From Gammaproteobacteria bacterium (GTDB lineage Bacteria > Pseudomonadota > Gammaproteobacteria > Arenicellales > DRJH01): a DNA stretch of 6,586 nucleotides. Positions 1 to 5,358 of this stretch are shown one piece after another; the first letter of the stretch is position 1, and each line of letters opens with the position of its first letter. The notes under the pieces were generated by a model, which was not told the origin of the DNA, searched no databases, and saw nothing but the letters and a program-made list of their open reading frames with translations. Where the stretch lies: assembly GCA_011052285.1 (NCBI GenBank), contig DRJH01000014.1, positions 1-6,586 of the forward strand, read 5' to 3'. The translations under genes were made by a program, and so were the position numbers.

Positions 1-144
1 ATCGACCTCAAATCCGCTTTCCCTCGCTACGACCGCCATGGATGGCGCAAGTACCGTGAATGGCACAAGTACCGTGAATGGCACAAGTGCCGGTTTTGCA
101 GGAGCAACAAGCCGGCCGGCTCCTATTCTCGGACAGCCTCCTAG
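1..144 (+). CDS. Probable 3' end of a hypothetical gene entering from the left
   Basis: The first reading frame is open from base 1 to a TAG at 142-144 and gives 47 residues with no start inside the window. I prefer it to the other open plus-strand frame because its codons look coding-like: third positions are rich in G/C (ATC GAC CTC ... TTC ... CGC TAC GAC CGC) and second positions are not. The visible peptide begins IDLKSAFPRYDRHGW and continues into a tandemly repeated, aromatic and charged stretch built on KYREWH, then CRFC and a short polar tail. I do not recognise the family. The gene would be convergent with the transglycosylase gene, with 33 bp between the two stop codons. Its last codons coincide with one copy of a dispersed 21-nt motif, so the C-terminus may have been altered by an insertion. 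The alternative is that this is non-coding DNA that happens to be open; 47 codons is too short to be sure. Confidence 0.4.
   Translation: MDLKSAFPRYDRHGWRKYREWHKYREWHKCRFCRSNKPAGSYSRTAS
42..92 (+). repeat. 18-bp tandem repeat, about 2.8 copies
   Basis: Units begin at 42, 60 and 78 with consensus ATGGCACAAGTACCGTGA. The first copy has one difference (GCG for GCA). The last, incomplete copy has GTG for GTA. The period is a multiple of three, so it keeps frame in the overlapping partial gene, where it reads as repeated WHKYRE. In another frame each complete unit is an ATG-to-TGA mini reading frame (MAQVP, stop). This looks like slippage or duplication at the 3' end of a gene. Confidence 0.85.
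110..121. repeat. 12-bp perfect G+C-rich palindrome
   Basis: AGCCGGCCGGCT at 110-121 is self-complementary over 12 bases. It sits inside a wider inverted repeat, AGGAGC (100-105) with GCTCCT (119-124). It lies near the point where two convergent genes meet, so it could act as a bidirectional stem. There is no T-run on either side, so I do not call it an intrinsic terminator. Confidence 0.4.
123..143 (-). repeat. Copy 1 of a 21-nt motif found 3' of two genes
   Basis: Read on the minus strand this is the motif whose 19-base core is AGGAGGCTRTCCRAGAATA (here R is G both times). It starts 35 nt after the stop codon of the transglycosylase gene and has the same sense as that gene. The second copy, at 4165-4185, matches at 19 of 21 positions and lies 28 nt after the fumarase stop, again in sense. 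Similarity does not extend beyond the 21 bases. Its role is unknown: it may be a dispersed repeat, a solo transposon end or a 3'-UTR element. Confidence 0.6.
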
Positions 145-177
145 CAGTAAATCTATAAATGAATTCAAGGAGGTGAA

Positions 178-2385
178 TTACTTAGGTTGGATAACAGGAA
201 TTCTGATCCTATGGCCAATTTGCAATAATGGCTCCAATAATTCCGGGTTCATCCTCGTCAATAGCCACGAGGGAACCTGAAAACGCCGGCTCAGATGCCA
301 AGCACTGTCACCTCTCCTGAGCCGATATTGAAAAATCCGCTGCAAGCGAAAGTTATTACGAAATTCATCCACCAATAAAGCATGAAACCCAGCCCGTTGA
401 CGTTCAAATTGATCAATAGCCGTTTGCTGTAATGCTGGTAATTTTAACCATTGTCCAACCCGCAACGAATAGTTGTGATTGATATGATTAATGCGTTTGA
501 GTGTACTGGTCGATCCCAGACCCAACCAGTCTGCGTAGTGACCTAAAGTTTCTTCCGGCTGCACCCGAATACGGTAACTTTTCCCGGAACGGGTAGTACT
601 CACATGGATCTGAATATCAAGTTCCGCGTCGGGAGGTTTGATCAACTGCTGAAATGCCATTGCCTGGTCCGAAACTCCCCGCGCGACCGATGAACGTGTG
701 GTAGTCGACCGTTGTGCCTTGACTACCCTTGAAGGAATGGCTGTGAATAATCTTTGCCCAGGCCTCAATACACTGCGTCGAGTTAATCCGTTGATACGCA
801 ACAACTGCTGACAACTGATGGGCAAGCGCTGGGCGATCCGGCAAACTGATTCACCTCGTTTTACAACATAGGATGAGCTACTGACCCTTAGCTTTGGACG
901 GATCCTCTGTCTTGTTGCCACAACAACGGACTTACGCTGATTTTGGCGTGCCACACGAATAGCGGTAATCTGTCGACGAGAAGGCACGTACAATTTCTGT
1001 CCGGCACGGATCAAACTGCGTTGATTGAGTCGGTTGCGGGCCAGCAATCGTCGGCAACTGACCGCAAAACGGGCGGCAATACCACAAGCGGTATCGCCCC
1101 GGCGCACCCGATAACGAATGGCCCTTAGGGTTTCATCAGGTAGCCGGGCAAGACGTCTGAGTTTTGCTTTCTTACCTGAGGTTCCGGATGGTAAATTCAA
1201 GCGGTAACCTACGGGCACTAATTGCCAGTTCTTCCACACCGTAGGCGTCAAAGCTGGGTTAAGCTTTCGCAGGGTGGCCACGGGTACTGAAAACACCTTA
1301 GCCAATCTTTTTGCTGAGGCCGCTCGCCGCAAACTGACGGTTGTATAGCGTTGTGGCTTGATGGTGACGACACCAGGAAAGTAGCGCTGATAATGGCTGG
1401 CAATTTGACGAGCTGCCAGAAAACTTGCGTAAAAATTCTTTACTGCTGTCTGGAAATGTGGGGAACGATAAGTCGCCAGTACCTTGCCAAAATCCGGGCC
1501 GATTTTTTTAACCGCCCGGCGCATGCCATTGACCCCATAATTATAGGAAGTCACGATAAAAGGCATCAGCTCAGCCGCCTTGATCCGGGGGCGATATCGT
1601 CGTGCATCCGCTAGCAAGCTGTCTTTGCTGTTACGAAAAAATCGGGCCGCGGCCATCGTTGCCTGTTCCGGGTCCAGGCGCTCATCGACAGCAACACCGG
1701 TTTGCAATCCCAGACTCCTGGCGGTGCGGGGCATGATTTGCCACAGACCGGCCGCGCCAACACTGGAATAGGCAGACGGATTATAGGCCGATTCAACAAA
1801 GGGCAGATATTTCAGATCCGCGGGCAGTCCCGCATCACGCATAACCCTTTCGACCATACGCTGGTAGCGTCCAAAGCGCTGCAACGCTTTGCGAAAACGA
1901 TCCTTGTTACCCTGTTGACAACGGATACGTCCAGCGGCAGCACGTAGCTGCTTGCGCGATGGCGTTACAAAAAGTTTCAGCAGACGCCGTCCCTCGCGGC
2001 TTCGTGCAAATGTGCCGGATTTGGGTTTTGCCGCCAGGAGCAACAACCGCTGGCGTATTTTTTTACGTTTTTTTTCAACCCGCCGTGGTGCTCTCCTGCG
2101 GCCACAGCCCAATTTGCTGTTCATAACCGCATACACTCGCTGCGGTTGTGCCGCATCGTGCAGAACCACCTGCTGGTTATTCCAACGTGAAAAAACCTGC
2201 ACCCAGAATAGAGCGCGCCGGCGCACCTCGGTAGTACAAGGAAATGTCCTGCTGCAATTCAAGGCTTGAGGTCCGGCAATGCTCTTTTGTTGTGGTAGCA
2301 GTGACAACAAAAAAACAGCGAGTACAAATTGTACGACCAGGAACAGTCTCCCATGAGACTGTACTATTTGTATATTGCCCAGCAC
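178..2385 (-). CDS. mltD: MltD-like membrane-bound or periplasmic lytic murein transglycosylase with LysM repeats
   Basis: A protein of about 735 residues that should cleave the MurNAc-GlcNAc bond of peptidoglycan to leave 1,6-anhydro-MurNAc ends. A hydrophobic segment at about 14-30 ends near SIAG, giving an N-terminal export signal. No clear lipobox is seen, although E. coli MltD is a lipoprotein. A basic, Arg-rich stretch follows. The GH23 domain runs from about 175 to 300, with LPFVESAYNP (the Glu at about 198 being the probable catalytic acid), then GLWQIM (213-218) and SYNYGVNGM. LysM-like modules follow at about 344-399 (degenerate), 424-468, 505-548, 603-650 and 686-731. Modules two and three each carry a Cys pair spaced C-x9-C. 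I chose a GTG start at 2385 because GAGAA lies 4-8 bases before it; a TTG at 2412 in the same frame would add nine residues but has no Shine-Dalgarno. The gene diverges from the fumarase gene and looks monocistronic. The family is secure; the exact start and the symbol (assigned by architecture) are less so. Confidence 0.9.
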   Translation of the reverse strand: MLGNIQIVQSHGRLFLVVQFVLAVFLLSLLPQQKSIAGPQALNCSRTFPCTTEVRRRALFWVQVFSRWNNQQVVLHDAAQPQRVYAVMNSKLGCGRRRAPRRVEKKRKKIRQRLLLLAAKPKSGTFARSREGRRLLKLFVTPSRKQLRAAAGRIRCQQGNKDRFRKALQRFGRYQRMVERVMRDAGLPADLKYLPFVESAYNPSAYSSVGAAGLWQIMPRTARSLGLQTGVAVDERLDPEQATMAAARFFRNSKDSLLADARRYRPRIKAAELMPFIVTSYNYGVNGMRRAVKKIGPDFGKVLATYRSPHFQTAVKNFYASFLAARQIASHYQRYFPGVVTIKPQRYTTVSLRRAASAKRLAKVFSVPVATLRKLNPALTPTVWKNWQLVPVGYRLNLPSGTSGKKAKLRRLARLPDETLRAIRYRVRRGDTACGIAARFAVSCRRLLARNRLNQRSLIRAGQKLYVPSRRQITAIRVARQNQRKSVVVATRQRIRPKLRVSSSSYVVKRGESVCRIAQRLPISCQQLLRINGLTRRSVLRPGQRLFTAIPSRVVKAQRSTTTRSSVARGVSDQAMAFQQLIKPPDAELDIQIHVSTTRSGKSYRIRVQPEETLGHYADWLGLGSTSTLKRINHINHNYSLRVGQWLKLPALQQTAIDQFERQRAGFHALLVDEFRNNFRLQRIFQYRLRRGDSAWHLSRRFQVPSWLLTRMNPELLEPLLQIGHRIRIPVIQPK

Positions 2386-2467
2386 AACGTTCTCAGATTT
2401 GTCATAGTGCAACGAAATGAATATTTTATTGGTTCAGCTGAGTTGAAAAAATCAGCCAAAATCGATC

Positions 2468-2482
2468 TCAATCGGTGCAACA
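2468..2482 (+). promoter_or_regulatory. Direct repeat copy A just upstream of the fumarase -35
   Basis: TCAATCGGTGCAACA recurs at 2570-2584 as TCAATCGGTACAATA, a match at 13 of 15 bases. This copy ends one base before the putative -35 hexamer, and the other lies in the leader, 102 bp away. The placement suits paired operator sites for an unknown regulator. That role is inferred from position only. Confidence 0.35.
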
Positions 2483-2483
2483 A

Positions 2484-2511
2484 TTGACATTTAACGTACC
2501 GGGTGTATTCT
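2484..2511 (+). promoter_or_regulatory. Sigma70-type promoter for fumarase
   Basis: A perfect -35 hexamer TTGACA lies at 2484-2489 and a -10-like TATTCT (4 of 6 to consensus) at 2506-2511, separated by 16 bp. Transcription would start near 2518, leaving a leader of about 95 nt before the fumarase ATG. It is the best promoter match in the divergent intergenic region. No comparably good promoter was seen for the transglycosylase gene on the other strand. Confidence 0.5.
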
Positions 2512-2516
2512 AGGAT

Positions 2517-2543
2517 CGCAGTCAGGCCTACACCCTGATTGTG
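2517..2543 (+). promoter_or_regulatory. Hairpin at the predicted 5' end of the fumarase mRNA
   Basis: Bases 2517-2526 can pair with 2534-2543 to make a 10-bp stem, including two G-U pairs, with a 7-nt loop. It coincides with the predicted transcription start, so it could form a 5'-terminal stem in the mRNA, a feature known to slow mRNA decay in other bacteria. It could equally be a protein-binding site in the DNA. No T-run follows, so it is not an attenuator of the usual kind. Confidence 0.35.
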
Positions 2544-2569
2544 CCAGAATACAGTCCCTTCTGCCATGG

Positions 2570-2584
2570 TCAATCGGTACAATA
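2570..2584 (+). promoter_or_regulatory. Direct repeat copy B in the fumarase leader
   Basis: TCAATCGGTACAATA matches the copy at 2468-2482 at 13 of 15 positions. It ends 17 bases before the fumarase Shine-Dalgarno sequence. With the upstream copy it brackets the putative promoter, as operator pairs often do. No regulator is known from the sequence. Confidence 0.35.
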
Positions 2585-2613
2585 CCCCTCAATGAGCACA
2601 CAAGGAGCACAGC

Positions 2614-4137
2614 ATGCCTCTGATTCGTTCTCAGGACTTTATCGACAGTATCGAATCCGCACTCCAGTATATTGCCTGTTACCACTCCAGTGATTTTATT
2701 GCTGCCATGGCCAGAGCCTATGAGCGGGAACAATCTCCTGCAGCCCGTGATGCCATTGCCCAGATTCTGACCAATTCCCGAATGGCCGCCGAGGGTCATC
2801 GCCCGCTGTGCCAGGATACCGGGATTGTGGTGGTATTTCTTCGAATTGGCATGAACGTTCGTTTTGAAGACGGCGCTGACATCACCAGCATGGTCAATTC
2901 CGGCGTCCACAAAGCCTATACCAATCCGGACAACCCGCTGCGTGCCTCGGTCGTTTCACCCCCATTTGGTCAACGCATTAACAGCCGTGACAACACCCCG
3001 GCAGTCATTCATACCACCTTGGTCCCGGGTAACAAGCTGTCGATTACGCTGGCTGCGAAAGGTGGTGGCTCAGAAAACAAATCCCATTTTGCCATCCTCA
3101 ATCCCAGTGACAGTGTCGCAGACTGGGTTGTAGAAACGGTTAAAACAATGGGGGCCGGTTGGTGTCCCCCCGGGATACTCGGTGTCGGCATCGGTGGCAC
3201 GGCCGAAAAAGCCATGCTTCTGGCCAAAGAGTCACTGCTGGACCCAATTGACATTCAGGAGGTCGCCGCCAGGGAGCAGAAATCAGTCACCGATGAACTG
3301 CGCCTGGAGATCTATCGACGGGTCAACGAACTCGGTATCGGTGCTCAGGGTCTGGGTGGAATAACAACTGCGCTGGATGTCAAAATTCAGCATTTTCCGA
3401 CCCATGCGGCATCTTTGCCGGTAGCCCTGATTCCCAATTGTGCGGCGACCCGTCATATCCATTTTGAACTCGATGGATCCGGTCCTGTGGACTTGGTGCC
3501 GCCAAGCCCCTCCGACTGGCCAGACGTTACCTGGTCTGCCGCCGCAGAAACCCGGCATGTCCACCTGGATTCTTTGACCAAAACTGATGTACTGGACTGG
3601 AAGCCCGGTGAGATGCTGCTGCTCAGTGGCACCTTTCTGACCGGGCGGGATGCTGCACACAAACGGCTGGTCGAACTACTAAAGCAGGGCCTGCCACTGC
3701 CCGATGGCGTCGATTTTCATAATCGTTTCATCTACTACGTTGGCCCAGTCGACCCGGTCGGTGATGAAGTGGTCGGCCCGGCCGGACCGACCACCTCATC
3801 GCGCATGGACAAATTCACTGAAACCATGCTCTCCAGAACGGGTCTACTCGGCATGATCGGTAAGGCTGAACGTGGCCAGGTCGCAATCGATGCCATCAAA
3901 CGCCACCAAGCGGTTTATCTCATTGCCACTGGTGGTGCCGCCTATCTGGTTTCACGAGCCATCAAAGCGGCCCGGGTGGTGGCATTCAAGGATCTGGGCA
4001 TGGAAGCGATCTATGCCTTTACGGTGGAGAATATGCCGGTTACGGTAGCGGTAGATCACCAAGGCAACTCGATCCATAAAAGCGGCCCTGACTATTGGCA
4101 AAATAAGATCGCGGGCATTCCCATCAAGACCACATAA
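2614..4137 (+). CDS. fumA: Class I fumarate hydratase, [4Fe-4S]-dependent
   Basis: A 507-residue enzyme that interconverts fumarate and L-malate in the TCA cycle, in the cytoplasm. It is the fused alpha-beta form of the iron-sulfur hydro-lyase family and full length for that form. The three expected cluster ligands are visible: Cys66 in RPLCQDTG, Cys184 in GAGWCPPG and Cys276 in IPNCAATRH. Other family landmarks are KGGGSENKS (149-157), GIGGTAEKA (192-200), GTFLTGRDAAHKR (339-351, start of the beta-type domain), GPTTSSRMDKF (391-401) and the C-terminal KDLGMEAIYAFTVENMPVTV. The ATG is set by AAGGAG at 2602-2607, six bases upstream. A sigma70-like promoter and repeats lie ahead of it. The gene is flanked by a divergent transglycosylase and a downstream FliK-like gene 154 bp away, so it is probably its own transcription unit. 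The exposed cluster makes this class oxygen-sensitive. No O2- or iron-responsive site was identified. The function is secure. Confidence 0.96.
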   Translation: MPLIRSQDFIDSIESALQYIACYHSSDFIAAMARAYEREQSPAARDAIAQILTNSRMAAEGHRPLCQDTGIVVVFLRIGMNVRFEDGADITSMVNSGVHKAYTNPDNPLRASVVSPPFGQRINSRDNTPAVIHTTLVPGNKLSITLAAKGGGSENKSHFAILNPSDSVADWVVETVKTMGAGWCPPGILGVGIGGTAEKAMLLAKESLLDPIDIQEVAAREQKSVTDELRLEIYRRVNELGIGAQGLGGITTALDVKIQHFPTHAASLPVALIPNCAATRHIHFELDGSGPVDLVPPSPSDWPDVTWSAAAETRHVHLDSLTKTDVLDWKPGEMLLLSGTFLTGRDAAHKRLVELLKQGLPLPDGVDFHNRFIYYVGPVDPVGDEVVGPAGPTTSSRMDKFTETMLSRTGLLGMIGKAERGQVAIDAIKRHQAVYLIATGGAAYLVSRAIKAARVVAFKDLGMEAIYAFTVENMPVTVAVDHQGNSIHKSGPDYWQNKIAGIPIKTT

Positions 4138-4159
4138 TCCTTGTTGTCGGCCATGGAAA

Positions 4160-4183
4160 ATTCTTAGGAGGCTATCCAAGAAT
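4160..4183 (+). other. Hairpin downstream of fumarase, overlapping the 21-nt motif
   Basis: ATTCTT (4160-4165) pairs with AAGAAT (4178-4183). After a bulged A, GGA (4167-4169) pairs with TCC (4175-4177) around a five-base loop. It begins 22 nt after the fumarase stop. No T-run follows on the plus strand, so it is a poor intrinsic terminator, though it may protect or process the 3' end of the mRNA. On the minus strand four T bases follow, but no leftward gene ends here. Confidence 0.4.
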
Positions 4184-4185
4184 AG
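4165..4185 (+). repeat. Copy 2 of the 21-nt motif, 3' of fumarase
   Basis: It matches the minus-strand copy at 123-143 at 19 of 21 positions; both differences are A here and G there. It is in the sense direction of the fumarase gene and starts 28 nt after its stop codon. Matching stops at the edges of the 21 bases. Only this copy has flanking bases that extend it into a stable hairpin. No third copy was seen after the FliK-like gene or gcdH. Confidence 0.6.
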
Positions 4186-4210
4186 AGAACCTACTGCAGA
4201 GAAACCGTCT

Positions 4211-4241
4211 TTGGCATAGATCATGCATTCAGCGCTATGCA
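4211..4241 (+). promoter_or_regulatory. Possible promoter with overlapping inverted repeats, ahead of the FliK-like gene
   Basis: TTGGCA at 4211-4216 could serve as a -35. A weak -10-like sequence (GCTATG or CTATGC) lies 17-18 bp further on. Two inverted repeats overlap this stretch: GCATAG (4214-4219) with CTATGC (4235-4240), and TGCAT (4224-4228) with ATGCA (4237-4241) enclosing the small palindrome AGCGCT. The arrangement could be an operator laid over a promoter. Each element is short enough to occur by chance. Confidence 0.25.
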
Positions 4242-4280
4242 CTCTAATGTACCATGTATTCTGTCTACACCCGCTGCTGC

Positions 4281-4286
4281 AGGAGG
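4281..4286 (+). promoter_or_regulatory. Strong Shine-Dalgarno that sets the start of the FliK-like gene
   Basis: AGGAGG lies five bases before the ATG at 4292. The same frame also has an ATG at 4223, but that one has no ribosome-binding site and lies within the possible promoter and inverted repeats. The start is therefore placed at 4292. Confidence 0.8.
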
Positions 4287-4291
4287 CCTTA

Positions 4292-5149
4292 ATGAATTAC
4301 CTTGCTCCCTTACTGTTTGGCAATAACTCGAGCACTCTGCCAAATTCACGAAATATACCTCAAGGTTTTGGTCAGAATGGGGCTTTTCTAGCATTATATC
4401 GTCAACAAATGCAGGGCTATCCAACAAATGGCACGGGTTTTGGTTCTCCCATGTTATCGCCGATGGCAGGCGGCTATTCGCCGCCAGCGTACGGCATGAT
4501 GTTGCCACCTGTGATGCCCATATCCTCCATGAGCACTTCATATTTGTCGTTACAAAGCGGGATGCTCAGAGGTCTTACTTCGAGCAACGGAAGTGCAACG
4601 ATTGGTGATATTCTACGCGCCCTGAACCCTGATGCAGTCAACGGCCAAGCGACAGCTGCAACTTCTGAGCAATCGGCCGCTACGACAGCAACCACCACTT
4701 CAACTTCACCCTTACTCGCCGCCCTGCAGTCCGATGTGGCATCACAACCACAAAAAATTGCCGACAAATTTGCCACCCGAATTGATCAACTCGCCAAACA
4801 AGGGGTGACCGACGTAGCCTTAACGGTGGAAAACCCACAATACGGCCCGATAGGAATTGATCTTAAAATTAACTCAACCGGTGCAGTTGATCTCAAATTA
4901 CAAACTGAAAATCCACAACTGGCAAGCTGGTTGTCCGGGCTGAAATCCCAAATACAACAATCTTTGGACAATAATGGCCTGAGTCTGCGCAGCCTGACAG
5001 TGGATAAAAGTGCCCCACCCGAGTCCATAGCATTCGATCAAAATGCAGCACCGGGTCAGACTTCCCAGGGTTCTGCTGCACCATTTACTTTGCTCGAATA
5101 TTATCTGGCGCAAGCCATGAACCAAAATGCCCTAAGCTTTGTCTCCTAA
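4292..5149 (+). CDS. Orphan protein with a FliK/T3S4-like C-terminal domain
   Basis: A 285-residue protein in three parts. Residues 1-110 are low-complexity, rich in Pro, Gly, Met, Tyr, Ser and Asn. Residues 114-140 form an Ala/Thr/Ser linker. Residues about 155-240 look folded: alternating strands (DVALTVENPQYGPIGIDLKI, then VDLKLQTENPQL) precede a helix (WLSGLKSQIQQSLDNNGL) and a last strand. This order matches my memory of the C-terminal domain of flagellar hook-length control protein FliK and of type III needle-length proteins (T3S4), which switch substrate specificity by contacting FlhB or its homologue. A tail containing LLEYYLAQAMNQNAL follows. No signal peptide, membrane segment or cysteine is seen. 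No flagellar or secretion gene lies beside it, so a role in hook-length control is not supported by context. Parts of the gene are visibly more A+T-rich than fumarase and gcdH. The CDS is well supported; the domain assignment is by eye and tentative. Confidence 0.85.
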   Translation: MNYLAPLLFGNNSSTLPNSRNIPQGFGQNGAFLALYRQQMQGYPTNGTGFGSPMLSPMAGGYSPPAYGMMLPPVMPISSMSTSYLSLQSGMLRGLTSSNGSATIGDILRALNPDAVNGQATAATSEQSAATTATTTSTSPLLAALQSDVASQPQKIADKFATRIDQLAKQGVTDVALTVENPQYGPIGIDLKINSTGAVDLKLQTENPQLASWLSGLKSQIQQSLDNNGLSLRSLTVDKSAPPESIAFDQNAAPGQTSQGSAAPFTLLEYYLAQAMNQNALSFVS

Positions 5150-5182
5150 CGTTGTCTCGGTTAACATGAACTAAACCCAATC

Positions 5183-5199
5183 GAGGGTGTAGCCCCCTC
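5183..5199 (+). terminator. Weak candidate terminator stem after the FliK-like gene
   Basis: GAGGG (5183-5187) can pair with CCCTC (5195-5199) around a seven-base loop, 34 nt after the stop codon. No T-run follows, so it would be at best a weak or Rho-assisted terminator. Confidence 0.2.
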
Positions 5200-5230
5200 A
5201 GCCTGAAAATACTGCTTTGCTTTGCCGGTG

Positions 5231-5250
5231 TGCAAGTTTGTAAACTGGCA
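5231..5250. repeat. Imperfect 20-bp palindrome between convergent genes
   Basis: TGCAAGTTTGTAAACTGGCA reads as TGC-A-AGTTT, a two-base centre, then AAACT-G-GCA. Eight of nine arm pairs are complementary. It could be a binding site for a dimeric regulator or a small RNA hairpin, but it sits at the ends of genes, where an operator would be unusual. Confidence 0.3.
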
Positions 5251-5358
5251 GGCTGGTTCAGGCCTATAGCCAAACTTTCTCAGCGCCCTAATCCAACGTG
5301 GTGCATAGCGTTTGACCGCTGCTGGCTTGACGTTACCGGGCAATCAGCAAAACACCGG

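Larger units (their letters stand above)
5150..5358. other. Convergent intergenic region without a supported gene
   Basis: These 209 bases separate the ends of the FliK-like gene and gcdH. They hold a short stem at 5183-5199 (GAGGG with CCCTC) and an imperfect 20-bp palindrome at 5231-5250. A leftward frame at 5161-5343 encodes 60 basic residues, but it begins with TTG, has no Shine-Dalgarno and resembles nothing I know. No clear intrinsic terminator with a T-run was found for either flanking gene. Confidence 0.5.

Noticed and set aside
166..197. AAGGAGGTG followed by GGTTGGATA, reminiscent of ribosome-binding and 16S 3'-end sequences
   Set aside because: No start codon follows at a usable distance, the two pieces are in the wrong order for a 16S 3' end, and the bases lie around the transglycosylase stop codon.
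38..280. Rightward 80-residue frame, open also upstream to base 2
   Set aside because: It overlaps the end of the well-supported transglycosylase gene by about 100 bp, has no Shine-Dalgarno, and has a second-position G+C bias unlike a coding frame. Frame one looks more coding-like over the same bases.
2423..2450. Promoter for the transglycosylase gene (TAAAAT as -10, T-rich stretch as -35)
   Set aside because: The -10 is acceptable but no convincing -35 occurs at a normal spacing. If real, it would give a very short leader and favour the GTG start.
123..4185. Composite mobile element bounded by the two inverted motif copies
   Set aside because: The enclosed genes are housekeeping in type, no transposase is present, and no target-site duplication is visible at the outer edges.
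5235..5270. tRNA-like GGTTCAGGCC string
   Set aside because: It does not fit the T-arm consensus (GTTCRANYC) and no cloverleaf could be built around it.
5161..5343. Leftward 60-residue basic frame just after gcdH
   Set aside because: TTG start, no Shine-Dalgarno, no recognisable family and no sign of coding bias.
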